Assembly: GCA_019677205.1 (NCBI GenBank)
Contig: JAAMXY010000718.1
Coordinates: 1 to 64,000 of the forward strand
Source: Pinguiococcus pyrenoidosus
Taxonomy: Eukaryota > Sar > Pinguiophyceae > Pinguiochrysidales > Pinguiochrysidaceae
Length of the DNA: 64,000 nt
Direction: 5' to 3'
Shown: positions 51,566 to 60,806 of the stretch, piece after piece
How positions within the stretch are numbered: position 1 is the first letter of the stretch
How the letters are laid out: every line of letters starts with the position of its first letter
Program-made: the position numbers and the translations under genes
The notes under the pieces: model-generated
Seen by the model: the letters and a program-made list of their open reading frames with translations, nothing else
Databases searched by the model: none
What the model was told of the DNA's origin: nothing

Positions 51566-52979
51566 GGTGAACCGGCGAGCTTGCCACCGCGTCGGCAGCT
51601 CCAGTGATCTGCTCGAGGGACTGGCAGCTCAGGAAGACCCCGCCGCCAGTTTTGGGATGACCTGGCCATGAGCGCTGCCGACCTCCACCAGGAAGGGCGG
51701 GGAAGGGGTTCCACGGCTCCACGGTTCCACCTTTCCACGGTTCCGGGGGAAGAGGAAGAAGAGACGGACGGATTTGGGGTCCGGGCAGGAACGGGCCGAT
51801 GGCCGGTCTGGCCCCCCCCGGCGCGATCCTGGTGTCGCATGTCGAACACCAGGCTTTGCCACTTAGATCCCATCTGCAACGGAGACCAAAAAAGGGCGAA
51901 AAAGCTGGTCACCGGACTGGGCGTCTCCGACGCAACGACGCTGACAAAGCCCTGATCAGCAGACTCGGTCGGCTTCACGGCGGAGGGAGGGTACCGCGTC
52001 CAGGAAAAGCTTGGGGGAGCTCCTCTGCGAAACTTTCCGGTGCATGTCTGGATGTCATGGCACCGTTTTTCGCTCGTTTCGCTTTCGGGCTATGGGGTGG
52101 AGACGTTGGGGGGGGTGGAATCTGCTGCGCGAGTTCCTGCACAGTCTACCCGTCCGGGTGACACCCCGCTGACAACCGTCTACCGCACGGCAGCTGCTCT
52201 GCGTGCACGATGGCTTGAAGAAGCACACCAAGGCTGTCTTCCACCCGGGGCTGACGTGCAGTGGTTGGCCGCGCGACGTGTGGATGTCGAGGTTTTCGCC
52301 AAGAACGGTAGCCAAGGGGCGCATCCTACGGCGAGATATGCCGGGTTGCGTTGGAGGAAAACTGGTAAAACCGTGCCGAACTGTGACCAATCGGGGGGAA
52401 GTTGTGCGAAATTCTTGCAGCAATTCGCCAATCGTTGGAAAGGAAGGCAAAGAGCACTTGACACATGGCAGCTGTCGCAAGCCAATGCAAGAGGAGCTGC
52501 CCCAATCCCTAAAAACTGTGGTATTAACACGGTGTCGCTTCTGTGGAAACCGAGCTCGTCCAACCAATTGCCTCTCGATCTCGCTAGGAGTTGTTGGAGT
52601 TTGTACACCTGCATGGCAGCTGGACACGGAGGGGCGGACACAGGCGCGTGATTGGATCAGACAGGCGTCGCTGACAAAGCTCTCCACAAATTGGCGTGAT
52701 GAGATTTGGAACGCAGCGCGAAGGCACATCACGAGCTTCGTCAGGGGTCGCTATGGATACCACATGCTTCACAAGGTCAAAGCCAGATCGTGCCCGAGTG
52801 TCATGGTCTACCCTCTCATGTCTCGACTTCCCAACTGTTGGCCCTTTGGCAGCAGAGTGAGCGACGAAGCAGCAACCACCACAGTGCTGGTGGCGCCCAC
52901 CCCACGTCGAACATCGTCGCGTCTCCTTGCTCCCTGAGAAGAGACGCCCAGCCGGGAACTGCGGGCGGCACAGCCTCGG
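51566..52979. other. 1.4 kb region without recognised gene
   Basis: Frames of 120-240 codons occur on both strands (for example 52203-52937 plus and 52055-52732 minus) but none shows domains, a convincing helical or beta pattern, or a splice-supported extension. Short CCACGGTTCCA-like repeats occur near 51708-51745. It should contain the promoter of the HAD-like gene. Decayed coding or mobile-element sequence is possible but not demonstrable. Confidence 0.45.
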
Positions 52980-54575
52980 ATGAAGTCGCCGCCCGCAATG
53001 GAGATTCGAACGGACGACGCCGACGTCGAGGCTGGTGACGCGCCGGGAGTTCCTCGCAGCCCAGGGGGGGCTTCGCTGGCGAACGGACGGGGCCTCACGC
53101 TCTTTCGGCGGCTGCGGTCCAAGGGGCGCCGAGCGATGGGGAGCAGGGATGAGGACGAGACTTCCGAGCTTCGCATCCAGACGGCGACGAACGAAATCCA
53201 AAGCGAGGACCACAACCGGCAACGGATTCTGCAGAGTCCGAGATACCGAGAGGCGGTCACGGAGAGAACCGTGGAGGCTTCCGTGAGCATGAGCATGGCC
53301 AGCACGAGCTCGGTCTTCTTCCAGGAGTACCGCGCGAATGAGTGCCACTGGCGGAGGTTCATGAACTCCAACCCAGTCGTCATTCTCGACTGGGATGACA
53401 CCCTCCTGCCGACTTCTTGGCTGTCGGACTCCGCGCGAATCAATACCCCCTTGCAAACCGTACAACGCCAGCTTCGTCCTCTTGCGGCTGCCATCCGGCG
53501 ACTGTTCGAGGTCTGCAACCAGTGCGAATGCCACGTGAGCATCGTGACCAACGCGGGGAAGGGATGGGTGGAGGAGACGTGCAAGGTCTTCTTCCCGTCC
53601 CTGCAGAGGCTGTTGTGCTCCTCGCCACGCCGGAGGCTACAGGAGAACAGCTTGCCGAGGCCGAAGGTCATCTCCGCGCGGACGCTGTTTCAGCACCGGT
53701 TTCCCAACGACCCGACGGTGTGGAAGGCGGAGGCCTTCACCATGCTGCTCGACCAGCTCGACCGGGAGCGCCTCCGATGCCGCGAGGAGATCCAGGGCGT
53801 CCAAAGGACGCGCTCCAGCGGCGCGGGATCCGCGACGAGCTCCACGCATCTCACCATGACCCAACAGTACAGTGACAACTCCCAGGCACTCGGTCGAGCA
53901 ACGACAGGGGTCAGCGTTGGCTCTTCCCCAAGGGGCAGTGGATTCGACGGCAGTGCAACCATCGGAACGATTAGCGAAGATGGCCCAGCGGGGGCCGCAT
54001 CTGCCGCGAGCAGATTCGACGGGACGCATTCTGGGGAGCCGCGGCCGCTGATTGCTCTGAGCGAACGAGTCAAAGCGACTGGGGAGGACGCCCCGGACGC
54101 GACGACAGACCAACCGATTCCGCAGCGGGATACCGGCTCAACCCTTGGCGTGGAGACGATGTCAGAAGCGAGCTATGAGGAAGAGGTGCACGCCACAGAA
54201 ACCGAGTCCCCAAAGATCGAGTCCCAAAAGACCCAAGCTTCCTCCTGCTTGGAAGCTTCAGAAACAGCATCGTCAGAGGTCGAATCAAGTCCGATACACC
54301 AAGTCCGTTCAGACAGTTTTCTGGCTGCCGATCTCGCCGCTCTCCTGGACTTGGACGAGCCGGTCTGCTCGCAGCTGATCAGCATTGGCGACAGCAAGTA
54401 CGAGCACGAAGCCTGTCGTCGCGTGGCCGCGGTTCGATCGCTGCGGTCGAAAACCATGCACATGTTCAAGAACGGGACACCCGAGGTGATCGCCCGTCAG
54501 CTGGCCATGATCTCGGATAGCCTCGACCAGTTCCTCGTGCTTCCCGGGGACGTAGATGTAGACGTGGACGACTGA
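52980..54575 (+). CDS. HAD-superfamily-like protein with long disordered insertion (531 aa)
   Basis: Haloacid dehalogenase-fold proteins are mostly phosphatases using an Asp nucleophile. Motif I is VILDWDDTLLPT with D137 as nucleophile and D139 as acid/base; motif II may be the Thr or Ser of SIVTNAGKG near 183; motif IV is SIGDSKYEHEA with the metal-binding Asp near 471. Between motif II and motif IV lies an insertion of about 180 residues rich in Ser, Thr, Gly and Glu (about 270-455), so the fold is split in sequence. The N-terminal 130 residues are basic and Ser-rich. ATG 52980 or 52998 could start it. It has the DxDDT signature of several eukaryotic HAD subfamilies; substrate unknown. No introns needed. 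Confidence 0.8.
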   Translation: MKSPPAMEIRTDDADVEAGDAPGVPRSPGGASLANGRGLTLFRRLRSKGRRAMGSRDEDETSELRIQTATNEIQSEDHNRQRILQSPRYREAVTERTVEASVSMSMASTSSVFFQEYRANECHWRRFMNSNPVVILDWDDTLLPTSWLSDSARINTPLQTVQRQLRPLAAAIRRLFEVCNQCECHVSIVTNAGKGWVEETCKVFFPSLQRLLCSSPRRRLQENSLPRPKVISARTLFQHRFPNDPTVWKAEAFTMLLDQLDRERLRCREEIQGVQRTRSSGAGSATSSTHLTMTQQYSDNSQALGRATTGVSVGSSPRGSGFDGSATIGTISEDGPAGAASAASRFDGTHSGEPRPLIALSERVKATGEDAPDATTDQPIPQRDTGSTLGVETMSEASYEEEVHATETESPKIESQKTQASSCLEASETASSEVESSPIHQVRSDSFLAADLAALLDLDEPVCSQLISIGDSKYEHEACRRVAAVRSLRSKTMHMFKNGTPEVIARQLAMISDSLDQFLVLPGDVDVDVDD

Positions 54576-54992
54576 ACAGATAGAATCGCCCAGGGAGCTT
54601 CACCGAAGGTCCGAGTCTTTGTCCGCTAGATCCAATGTCCGCTAGATCCAATGTCCACTAGATCCAATGTCTGCTAGATCCAGTGTGTGCTAGGTCCAGT
54701 GTCTGCTAGATCCTATGTCCGCCAGATCCAGCGGTGCCTGCCAGTCCAACGCCGAATCAGTCCTGTAGTCCACCGAGCTTCCAGCCGGAAGGTGCTTTGC
54801 AAGCCGTCGATCCAGAACCATTTTCGCGTTTCCCAGTCAATCCAGCATAATTTTTGAAAGCGCTTTCCCGCAGCTTCTGGAACGAATCCATCTCCCCTAC
54901 CCACCCTGCATCGGGCGCCATGCAGGTAGCTGACATCAACGTGTTTGTCTCTGGAGCGCCTCCCTGCTCCCCAAGCTGACGCTCGGAGAGAT
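54576..54992. other. Intergenic region with a 16-bp tandem array
   Basis: This lies between the convergent HAD-like and VPS26C genes. Apart from the array at 54621-54732 I see no feature and no gene. Confidence 0.5.
54621..54732. repeat. 16-bp tandem repeat, seven copies
   Basis: The consensus GTCCGCTAGATCCAAT starts at 54621, 54637, 54653, 54669, 54685, 54701 and 54717. Copies carry one to four substitutions (for example GTCTGCTAGATCCAGT), so this array is older than the one at 48233, with the same unit length but unrelated sequence. It lies about 45 nt past the stop of the HAD-like gene. Confidence 0.95.
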
Positions 54993-56032
54993 TCACATGG
55001 TCTCTGGTCGAAGCAGAAAGAGGGGGAAGCTTTCCTGTACGTGCACCAAGTCGTCGAACGTCACGACAATCTCCATCTCCCATCGGATTTCGAACATGTC
55101 GGTGAAGGTCGTTGGGCACACGTTCAGCCTTCAATAGGGGGTTCCGCAAGATCAGACCTCTCAGCTTCATCAAGACGAGTGCAGGAAGCCGCTTACCTCG
55201 GGAATATGAAGTAGATTGGAAGGACGAGGCCTCGGCAGACGTCGCCATCTGCGATCTGGGTCACTTGAACGACGCTCTTGCCGGTCTGCGACTCCGAGTT
55301 GCTCTTGATCGTCTCGACGGTATTCAGCTGGATATCGATCGAGTGCACCGGTCGCGTGGACTCTTCTACGATGATCTCTCCGGTGAATGGTCGCGTGATG
55401 TCGGCTTGAAGCGCGTGCAGCTTGCCTTTGATGCGGAAGGTGTGGCCGTCCTGGGACCCGCCTGGATTCGACCGCAACACGAACTCGTGCTCTGTGGTGT
55501 CTTGAAGTAGATCGACCTGCTTCCCCAGCACCGAGTTCTCCACTACGAACTCGTACGCGGACTTGAGGACCCGCGAGAAGCTGCCTCGATCAACGGTAAC
55601 GCGAATCTCGTGCACCACATTCACGTTGGCTCCGTGATGGGTTTCGATCATCTTGTGGTTGTCGGGAATGACCAGAGAGAACGGCACTCTCGTCTCGCCG
55701 GCTGGAAAGTACTGGGGACACTGCGGAAGTGGCGTCTCTTCCACGTACAGCACCGTCTCCCGCTGCAGTTCGCGCATGCTGTAGGAGAATCCAAGTACGC
55801 TGTTCTCTTCTTTGGGCGCGTACAGCGTCATCTGGCCCAGGAGGCCCACTGTAAAGCTCTGGTGGCGCCATCCGTCCTTGGCGAAGACAAGAATTTCTCC
55901 CTCGATGATCTCGCCAGGCTTGTACGTGCGATCTACCCGATGCAAACGCACTCGCAAGGACGATTTCGCAACGGTGGAGCCATCCGACTCCGTTGACGCC
56001 ACTGGCACGAGCTTCTCCGTTGAGGACAGCAT
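54993..56032 (-). CDS. VPS26C: VPS26C (DSCR3), retriever complex subunit (323 aa)
   Basis: VPS26C is the arrestin-fold subunit of Retriever, part of Commander, which returns membrane cargo from endosomes to the cell surface. Two exons, 56032-55197 and 55128-54993, with a 68-nt intron (55129-55196, GTAAGC, phase 2). The signature IADGDVCRGLVLPIYFIFPR closes exon 1, and exon 2 continues LNVCPTTFTDMFEIRWEMEI, ending in FPLFLLRPETM, closely following the recalled human pattern (IADGDVCRGLSVPIYMVFPR, then ...CPT...). The first 25 residues are a nonconserved leader; the arrestin N-domain starts with LRVRLHRVDRTYKPGEII. Length is near the 297 of the human protein. Confidence 0.93.
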
Positions 56033-57252
56033 GTGTGGTGGCTAGCTCGTCCTTTGCTCTCGCAGACGACCTCGTTGTGCGGCTTCCCTATGGCGCACAC
56101 AGTACGCGAAGGCCTGTGATCTTTGAATTGGCGTCTTCGGATCCAGCGTCGCGGACTTCTCTCCGCCAATCGAATCAAAGCAACATTATTTTAATTTTTG
56201 TAAACAATTGAATTCTGATGGTTTAGAACGTAAAGTTGCAAATTCGAAACTCCTGGGGTCTGTTTCCCGCCAAAACCGCTGCGAATCCGTGGAGCCATCT
56301 GATTAAAGTCGAAGTGGGTGGTATGTGGCGGCCGAGCCTCCTCTTTGGACTTTGCAACACCTCGACTACACTTCCTGAGGTACCAAGCCACAGTCCGATC
56401 GCGAACAGCTGCGCATCGTAGAGCTGGCCAAAGACCAAACCAAAGACGCGTCGCTGCGTGAAGAACGGACGCATTCGCTCGAAGACAATTCGCGACGACA
56501 GATTCGAAATGTCGACGCCAGAGCGGCTGAGCTTGCGCACTGGTCACAGCTTGGCAATGGGACACAAGTCCGTCTCCACGGTGGACTCCGACGGGCTGAC
56601 TCCAAGCAGCGACGGAGCTTCCTTTTCGATTTCCGATCTTCGCGTGGTATCGCCGTTCAAACGGGCGAACGGAGAGAGCATGACAGTCTCACTCCACCAT
56701 GTGCTCTCGCACGCACTCACTCCGGATCGCGAGACAGACGCTGAGATGCCTCAAGGCGATCGTCAAGGGAGCGGACGTCCCCCGGATTCTCTCGCCGCGA
56801 AGCTTGCCGATGCGTCGGACGAGCAGCCGCGGACGACAGGCGAGACTTCTGCGTGAGCCCTTGTCTCTGCCGCGACTAAGTCGTGTTTTGGGATCACAAC
56901 CACATGCCACGAGACAAGCGAGAAGGGCGATCTCTTCCTTGTTGGGATGGGAGGGCTGGCATGGCAGGGCAACTAGCTGGACGCGAGACTGCTTCACAGA
57001 AGTGCACCGAGACATGCGAAGCAACCAATTTCACCGTGTGGGATGCGCACATAGACAAAGTATCTGATTCTTCGCTCTAGCTCTACTGCTCACCCCGTAG
57101 ATGTGAAGCTTCTTCCATATGCTCCTCACACACGAATCGCTCCTCGAGCGCATCACCGAAGCGCCCATCCGGTGTCTAACGACAACGTCACAAGAATTTC
57201 ACAGAACGCCACAAAAACGGTCTCTACAACGCCAATACGCTGGCGACAAGTC
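56033..57252. other. 1.2 kb region with unresolved coding potential
   Basis: It lies between the VPS26C start and the 3' end of the first ammonium transporter. Bases 56160-56230 are AT-rich, probably part of the VPS26C promoter. On the plus strand 56379-56744 is open in a charged, helical frame without its own ATG, following a plausible splice acceptor, while 56509-56856 offers an ATG-started Ser-rich frame overlapping it. An antisense frame exists too. None is recognisable, and they cannot all be real. Confidence 0.35.
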
Positions 57253-59184
57253 TCAAACTGGAGGACCGCTGGAATCTGGGAACACTTTCACCTTTGAGTT
57301 TCTTTTCTTCGTCTCGAACTCAGGCTCGAAGGATCCTGTTCGGATGATTCGGTTGGTCTGCGATTGCGAGCCCTGCCGAGCAATCGCGGGCAGCGTGGTT
57401 TTGTTTTTGCCTGAGCTGGTCTGCTTTGTTCCTAGGAAAGCAGTTGAGTCTTCGCTGAAAGTCTCACTTGCCGCGCCTTCGGATGAAGCGCTGTCTCCCT
57501 GGCTGTGATGCGAAATCCGCGGATCAGCGTTGCTTCCGTGAGCACTTGTGTTGGGCAGAGGGTCGGTGGACAGCAACGTCAATCCGCTGTACGCAGCCAT
57601 TCGCGTTGTTGTATCAAGGGAACTTCCAACGGGAACCTGGATAGGCTTCAGAGCGACGCGCTGAGGGCTTCTCATCGCGGTCGGCGCGCTTGATGGCCTT
57701 GCAGTTGTGATGAACGTCCTGCTGTGGACGGTTCCCTCTCTGAACGTGCCAGTACTCCTCCGAGCTCGGGCACGCTTCTCCGCCTCCTGCGTCATGTTGT
57801 GCTCCATGACGCTTTCCGTGGTCAAGTCAGGGTAGACCGAGCCTTCGTGATACTTAAAGTCGAGTCCGAGCAGCTCTCCGTCCGCGTCCACCCGGAGAAG
57901 GGTCCCACCTTTCTGAAGTGGAATGCTTCGAAGCGCCAGGGCGACCAGGAAGGTCGGGCCTGCGGTGACCGCCACAATCACCACGGCACCGAGGAGCTGA
58001 GCGCCGAGTAGGCTGCCGTCACCTCCGTAGAAGAGCCCCTGATGATTGCTGCCGTGATGATCCCTGGCGAAGTGATAGTCCAGCAGGTCTCCCTTCGCGA
58101 ACAGCGCCGTCGCTACGAGCGCCCAGATGCCGTTCGCGCCGTGAACTGGAATCGCATCGAGGGGATCATCCACACGAAAGGCGATCAACGCCTTTCTCGA
58201 GGCCCTGTTGACCGCGAACGCCACGATCCCGATCGGAATCGCAGCCCAGGGCTCGACGAAGGCGCATCCGGCGGTGATGGAGACCAAGCCGGCGAGCAAA
58301 GCGCTGTTGGCGTCGGGTAGGTCACAAGTGCCCGACATGGCATTCTGGTAGATGAGAGCCGACGCCAGAGCCGACACGGCCGCAAGAATGGTGTTGAAAG
58401 CGGCTCTCGAGGCGACTTGGATGCCCTCGGCGCTCGCGTCCAGCGTCGAAGACGCGTTGAAGGAGATCCACCCGACCAGGAGGATGTAGACCCCAAGGTT
58501 GCCGAGGCTGGGGCAGTGCCCTCGGAAGTCGGTCACCTTCACGGAGCGGTCGCCGTGTGCGTCAACAAAGCGCAGTAGTCTCGGCCCCAGAACGAAGCTG
58601 ATGGCCAGGCTGGCCGCGCCTCCCGTCAGGTGCACGACGCCGGAGCCCGCAAAATCGACAAAACCAAAGTCTTTCGCCAGCCACCCGTCCGTATCCCAGC
58701 TCCAGGAGACGATGAGCGGGTACAGAAACGAGACGAGCACAATGGATTCCACCAGATAAGCCGTCAGAGTCATGCGCTCCGCCACGGCTCCGGAGACGAT
58801 GGTGGCCGAGGTCATCGCAAAGGACATGGAGTGGAACCAAGCGAGGAAGTTGTCGCTGTCTCGGACGGCGTAGTCGTTGTTCTGCGCCCCTGAAGCGCCC
58901 GGTCCCGCGATGCCAAAGCCCACGAGGTACCACGCGAGGGAGCCGAACGCAAAGTCCGATATGTTCTTGAACAGGATGGACTTGCCATGCTTTCTCCGCA
59001 CGCTCCCAAACTCCAGGAGGGCGAAGCCAGCTTGCATGAAAACGATGTTGATCGCGTTGACGAGCAGCCAGATGCCGAGGACGGCAGTGCCTGTGTCGCT
59101 CGCCTTGTCCTGCACGATGCTCAAGGCCGCCTGGAGCGCCGCAACTTGGCTCTCGAGCGCCGCGATCTGGTCGGCGGTGGACAT
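57253..59184 (-). CDS. Ammonium transporter, AMT family (643 aa)
   Basis: AMT/Mep/Rh-fold proteins carry ammonium across the plasma membrane. The 11-TM core runs from about 35 to 440: GIWLLVNAINIVFMQAGFA, SFAMTSATIVSGAVAERM, the substrate-site Asp and first twin-type His in VDFAGSGVVHLTGG, and the second His in DAIPVHGANGIWA. An N-terminal helix (ADQIAALESQVAALQAALSI) and a Ser/Thr-rich cytosolic tail of about 190 residues flank the core; the tail contains the family-typical FKYHEGS followed by a long disordered part that may carry regulatory phosphosites. ATG 59184 is chosen over an upstream start because MSTADQIAAL matches the start style of the second copy. It is a tandem paralogue of the gene at 60807-62444. 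Confidence 0.95.
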   Translation of the reverse strand: MSTADQIAALESQVAALQAALSIVQDKASDTGTAVLGIWLLVNAINIVFMQAGFALLEFGSVRRKHGKSILFKNISDFAFGSLAWYLVGFGIAGPGASGAQNNDYAVRDSDNFLAWFHSMSFAMTSATIVSGAVAERMTLTAYLVESIVLVSFLYPLIVSWSWDTDGWLAKDFGFVDFAGSGVVHLTGGAASLAISFVLGPRLLRFVDAHGDRSVKVTDFRGHCPSLGNLGVYILLVGWISFNASSTLDASAEGIQVASRAAFNTILAAVSALASALIYQNAMSGTCDLPDANSALLAGLVSITAGCAFVEPWAAIPIGIVAFAVNRASRKALIAFRVDDPLDAIPVHGANGIWALVATALFAKGDLLDYHFARDHHGSNHQGLFYGGDGSLLGAQLLGAVVIVAVTAGPTFLVALALRSIPLQKGGTLLRVDADGELLGLDFKYHEGSVYPDLTTESVMEHNMTQEAEKRARARRSTGTFREGTVHSRTFITTARPSSAPTAMRSPQRVALKPIQVPVGSSLDTTTRMAAYSGLTLLSTDPLPNTSAHGSNADPRISHHSQGDSASSEGAASETFSEDSTAFLGTKQTSSGKNKTTLPAIARQGSQSQTNRIIRTGSFEPEFETKKRNSKVKVFPDSSGPPV

Positions 59185-59769
59185 GGCTCCCTTCCTTCCC
59201 TCACGTAGCTGGCAACCGAGAGACCTCTCCACGTCGCCAGTCTCTCTCCAGCCCGGCGCGCAGAGGAGAAGAGAAGTTTTCCCGGACTTTTGCTGCTCAG
59301 GCCATTGTGTTGCTGTCGTTGTTTTTCTTGCCCGGGCGATGCATGGATTGGCTCATGAAGACTTCCTATGTGAGGACAGCGCGACCTAGAGCACCATAGC
59401 ATTGGAAACCCCGGCCGCGATGGACCAGTGAACAGCAAGCTGTCCACGTTTTTTTTTGACGAACGGCTCACGTTTTGCGCTCGAATGGCCGTTATCTACG
59501 GGCCAGCGATGCATGGATGCACCTGATTTGCCAATATGGATGCTGTAGAGGAAGATGAGTGACCAATTGGGTGTCGGAATGGGGCCTATGCATCCCCTAC
59601 GTCAGTATTACGCTATTATTATTGGCTCTAACTATTCGTATTCATCAAACCCTTCCAGTGCATTGAAAACTGATTATAGAATACGATTATGCGATGGATT
59701 CGAAAACGTTGATGATGACAAGGTGCACCAAAGCCTTCTGCGCCACTATGCGTCAGCACATCGCGAAGG

Positions 59770-59772
<3 letters not shown>

Positions 59773-59822
<50 letters not shown>
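59773..59822. repeat. CGAAAA hexanucleotide array, about 8 copies
   Basis: Perfect repetition of CGAAAA. In the plus frame it would encode alternating Asn-Glu, but the surrounding frame has no gene-like features, so it is treated as a simple repeat. Confidence 0.95.
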
Positions 59823-60301
59823 TCCCTGTTCGGCTCTGCCAGTCCCATCCCAGCAGGCGTCACTTCGAGCTGCTCCAGTAAACATCATACCCCTTTCTCT
59901 GTGTTTCCCCTTTCCCTTTCTCCTTTTCCCTTCTCCCCTTTTCCCTTTTCCATTTCCCGACATCGCCTCGGGATGCCTGGAGATCATCATCAACCCTTCA
60001 GCGCAGTCTCGGGTGCCGTCCTCAGTTCCTTGCGAAGCAGGCACCCTTCAAGCAATAAAGGACGAAGCAAAGACAGCCCTTGGGTCGCGTGCAAGATGCG
60101 GCCACGTCCGCCATCCGCACTTGAGCGCATGCTTCCGCGGAGGCCTCACCGGTGGCAGCCGTGGCTCAACAGCGTTGCCTCCCACGGACCTGTGCCGATC
60201 TGAACGACTGGGGCGAATCCTGAGAGGAAATGGTCTCTGAAGAAGGATTGTCCTTCAAGGACTGAAGGGAAGAGTACAGCTTGTCGGAGGACGGAGAACG
60301 T

Positions 60302-60438
60302 TGAACATAAAGCGTCAAAACGTAGAGCGTAAAACGTAAAACGTCAAAACGTAGAACGTAGAACGTAAAACGTCAAAACGTAGAACGTAGAACGTAAAAC
60401 CTCAAAACGTAGAACGTAGAACTTAAAAACGTCAAAAG
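60302..60438. repeat. 29-bp tandem repeat rich in ACGT cores, about 4.5 copies
   Basis: The phrase CGTCAAAACGTAGA begins at 60313, 60342, 60371 and (with one change) 60400, giving a 29-bp period; a degenerate copy follows near 60430. Each unit is itself made of AACGTARA sub-repeats. It lies upstream of the start of the transporter gene at 57253-59184 and past the end of the one at 60807. Confidence 0.9.
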
Positions 60439-60806
60439 TAGGAGAAAGAAAAACCGGCGGATGAGTTCCTCTTCAGACGACTGTACAGCGCCTGCTTCCT
60501 GACGTGACCCAATGAGTGCGGAAGCATCACAACATCGAACTCATCTCGACGAGATACCTGACTGTCATTTGCATTGCGGACTTCTCCGGTAGGAGCCGTC
60601 TTACTTCATTCGTTCTACCTCAACATTGGTGACGAGGCCCAAGCAGCGCTGGGAACACCATTCGCAACATCTTCGCACCCTTCGGAAATCGGCACGCAGC
60701 ACATGGCGCAACGTCCCAACGATGGCGCTGTTGCATCCTTCACACATATTTGAGAGATCAAGGGCTACGGATGCACTCCCCACTCTCATTCCCAGTGCCG
60801 CTGCCA

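Larger units (their letters stand above)
59185..60806. other. 1.6 kb region between the two ammonium transporter genes, repeat-rich
   Basis: This contains the promoter of the downstream transporter gene, a CGAAAA array at 59773-59822, a polypyrimidine tract near 59890-59960 (CCCTTTCCC-type) and a 29-bp tandem array at 60313-60438. No gene is supported; an open frame at 59694-60203 simply runs through the repeat. Confidence 0.5.

Noticed and set aside
52584-53534. 316-codon minus-strand frame across the HAD-like gene start
   Set aside because: The plus strand carries recognisable HAD motifs; the antisense frame is Arg/Pro/Ser-rich with no features.
59694-60203. Plus-strand frame running through the CGAAAA repeat
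   Set aside because: A repeat of six bases has no stop codons and inflates the frame; flanking sequence has no coding pattern.
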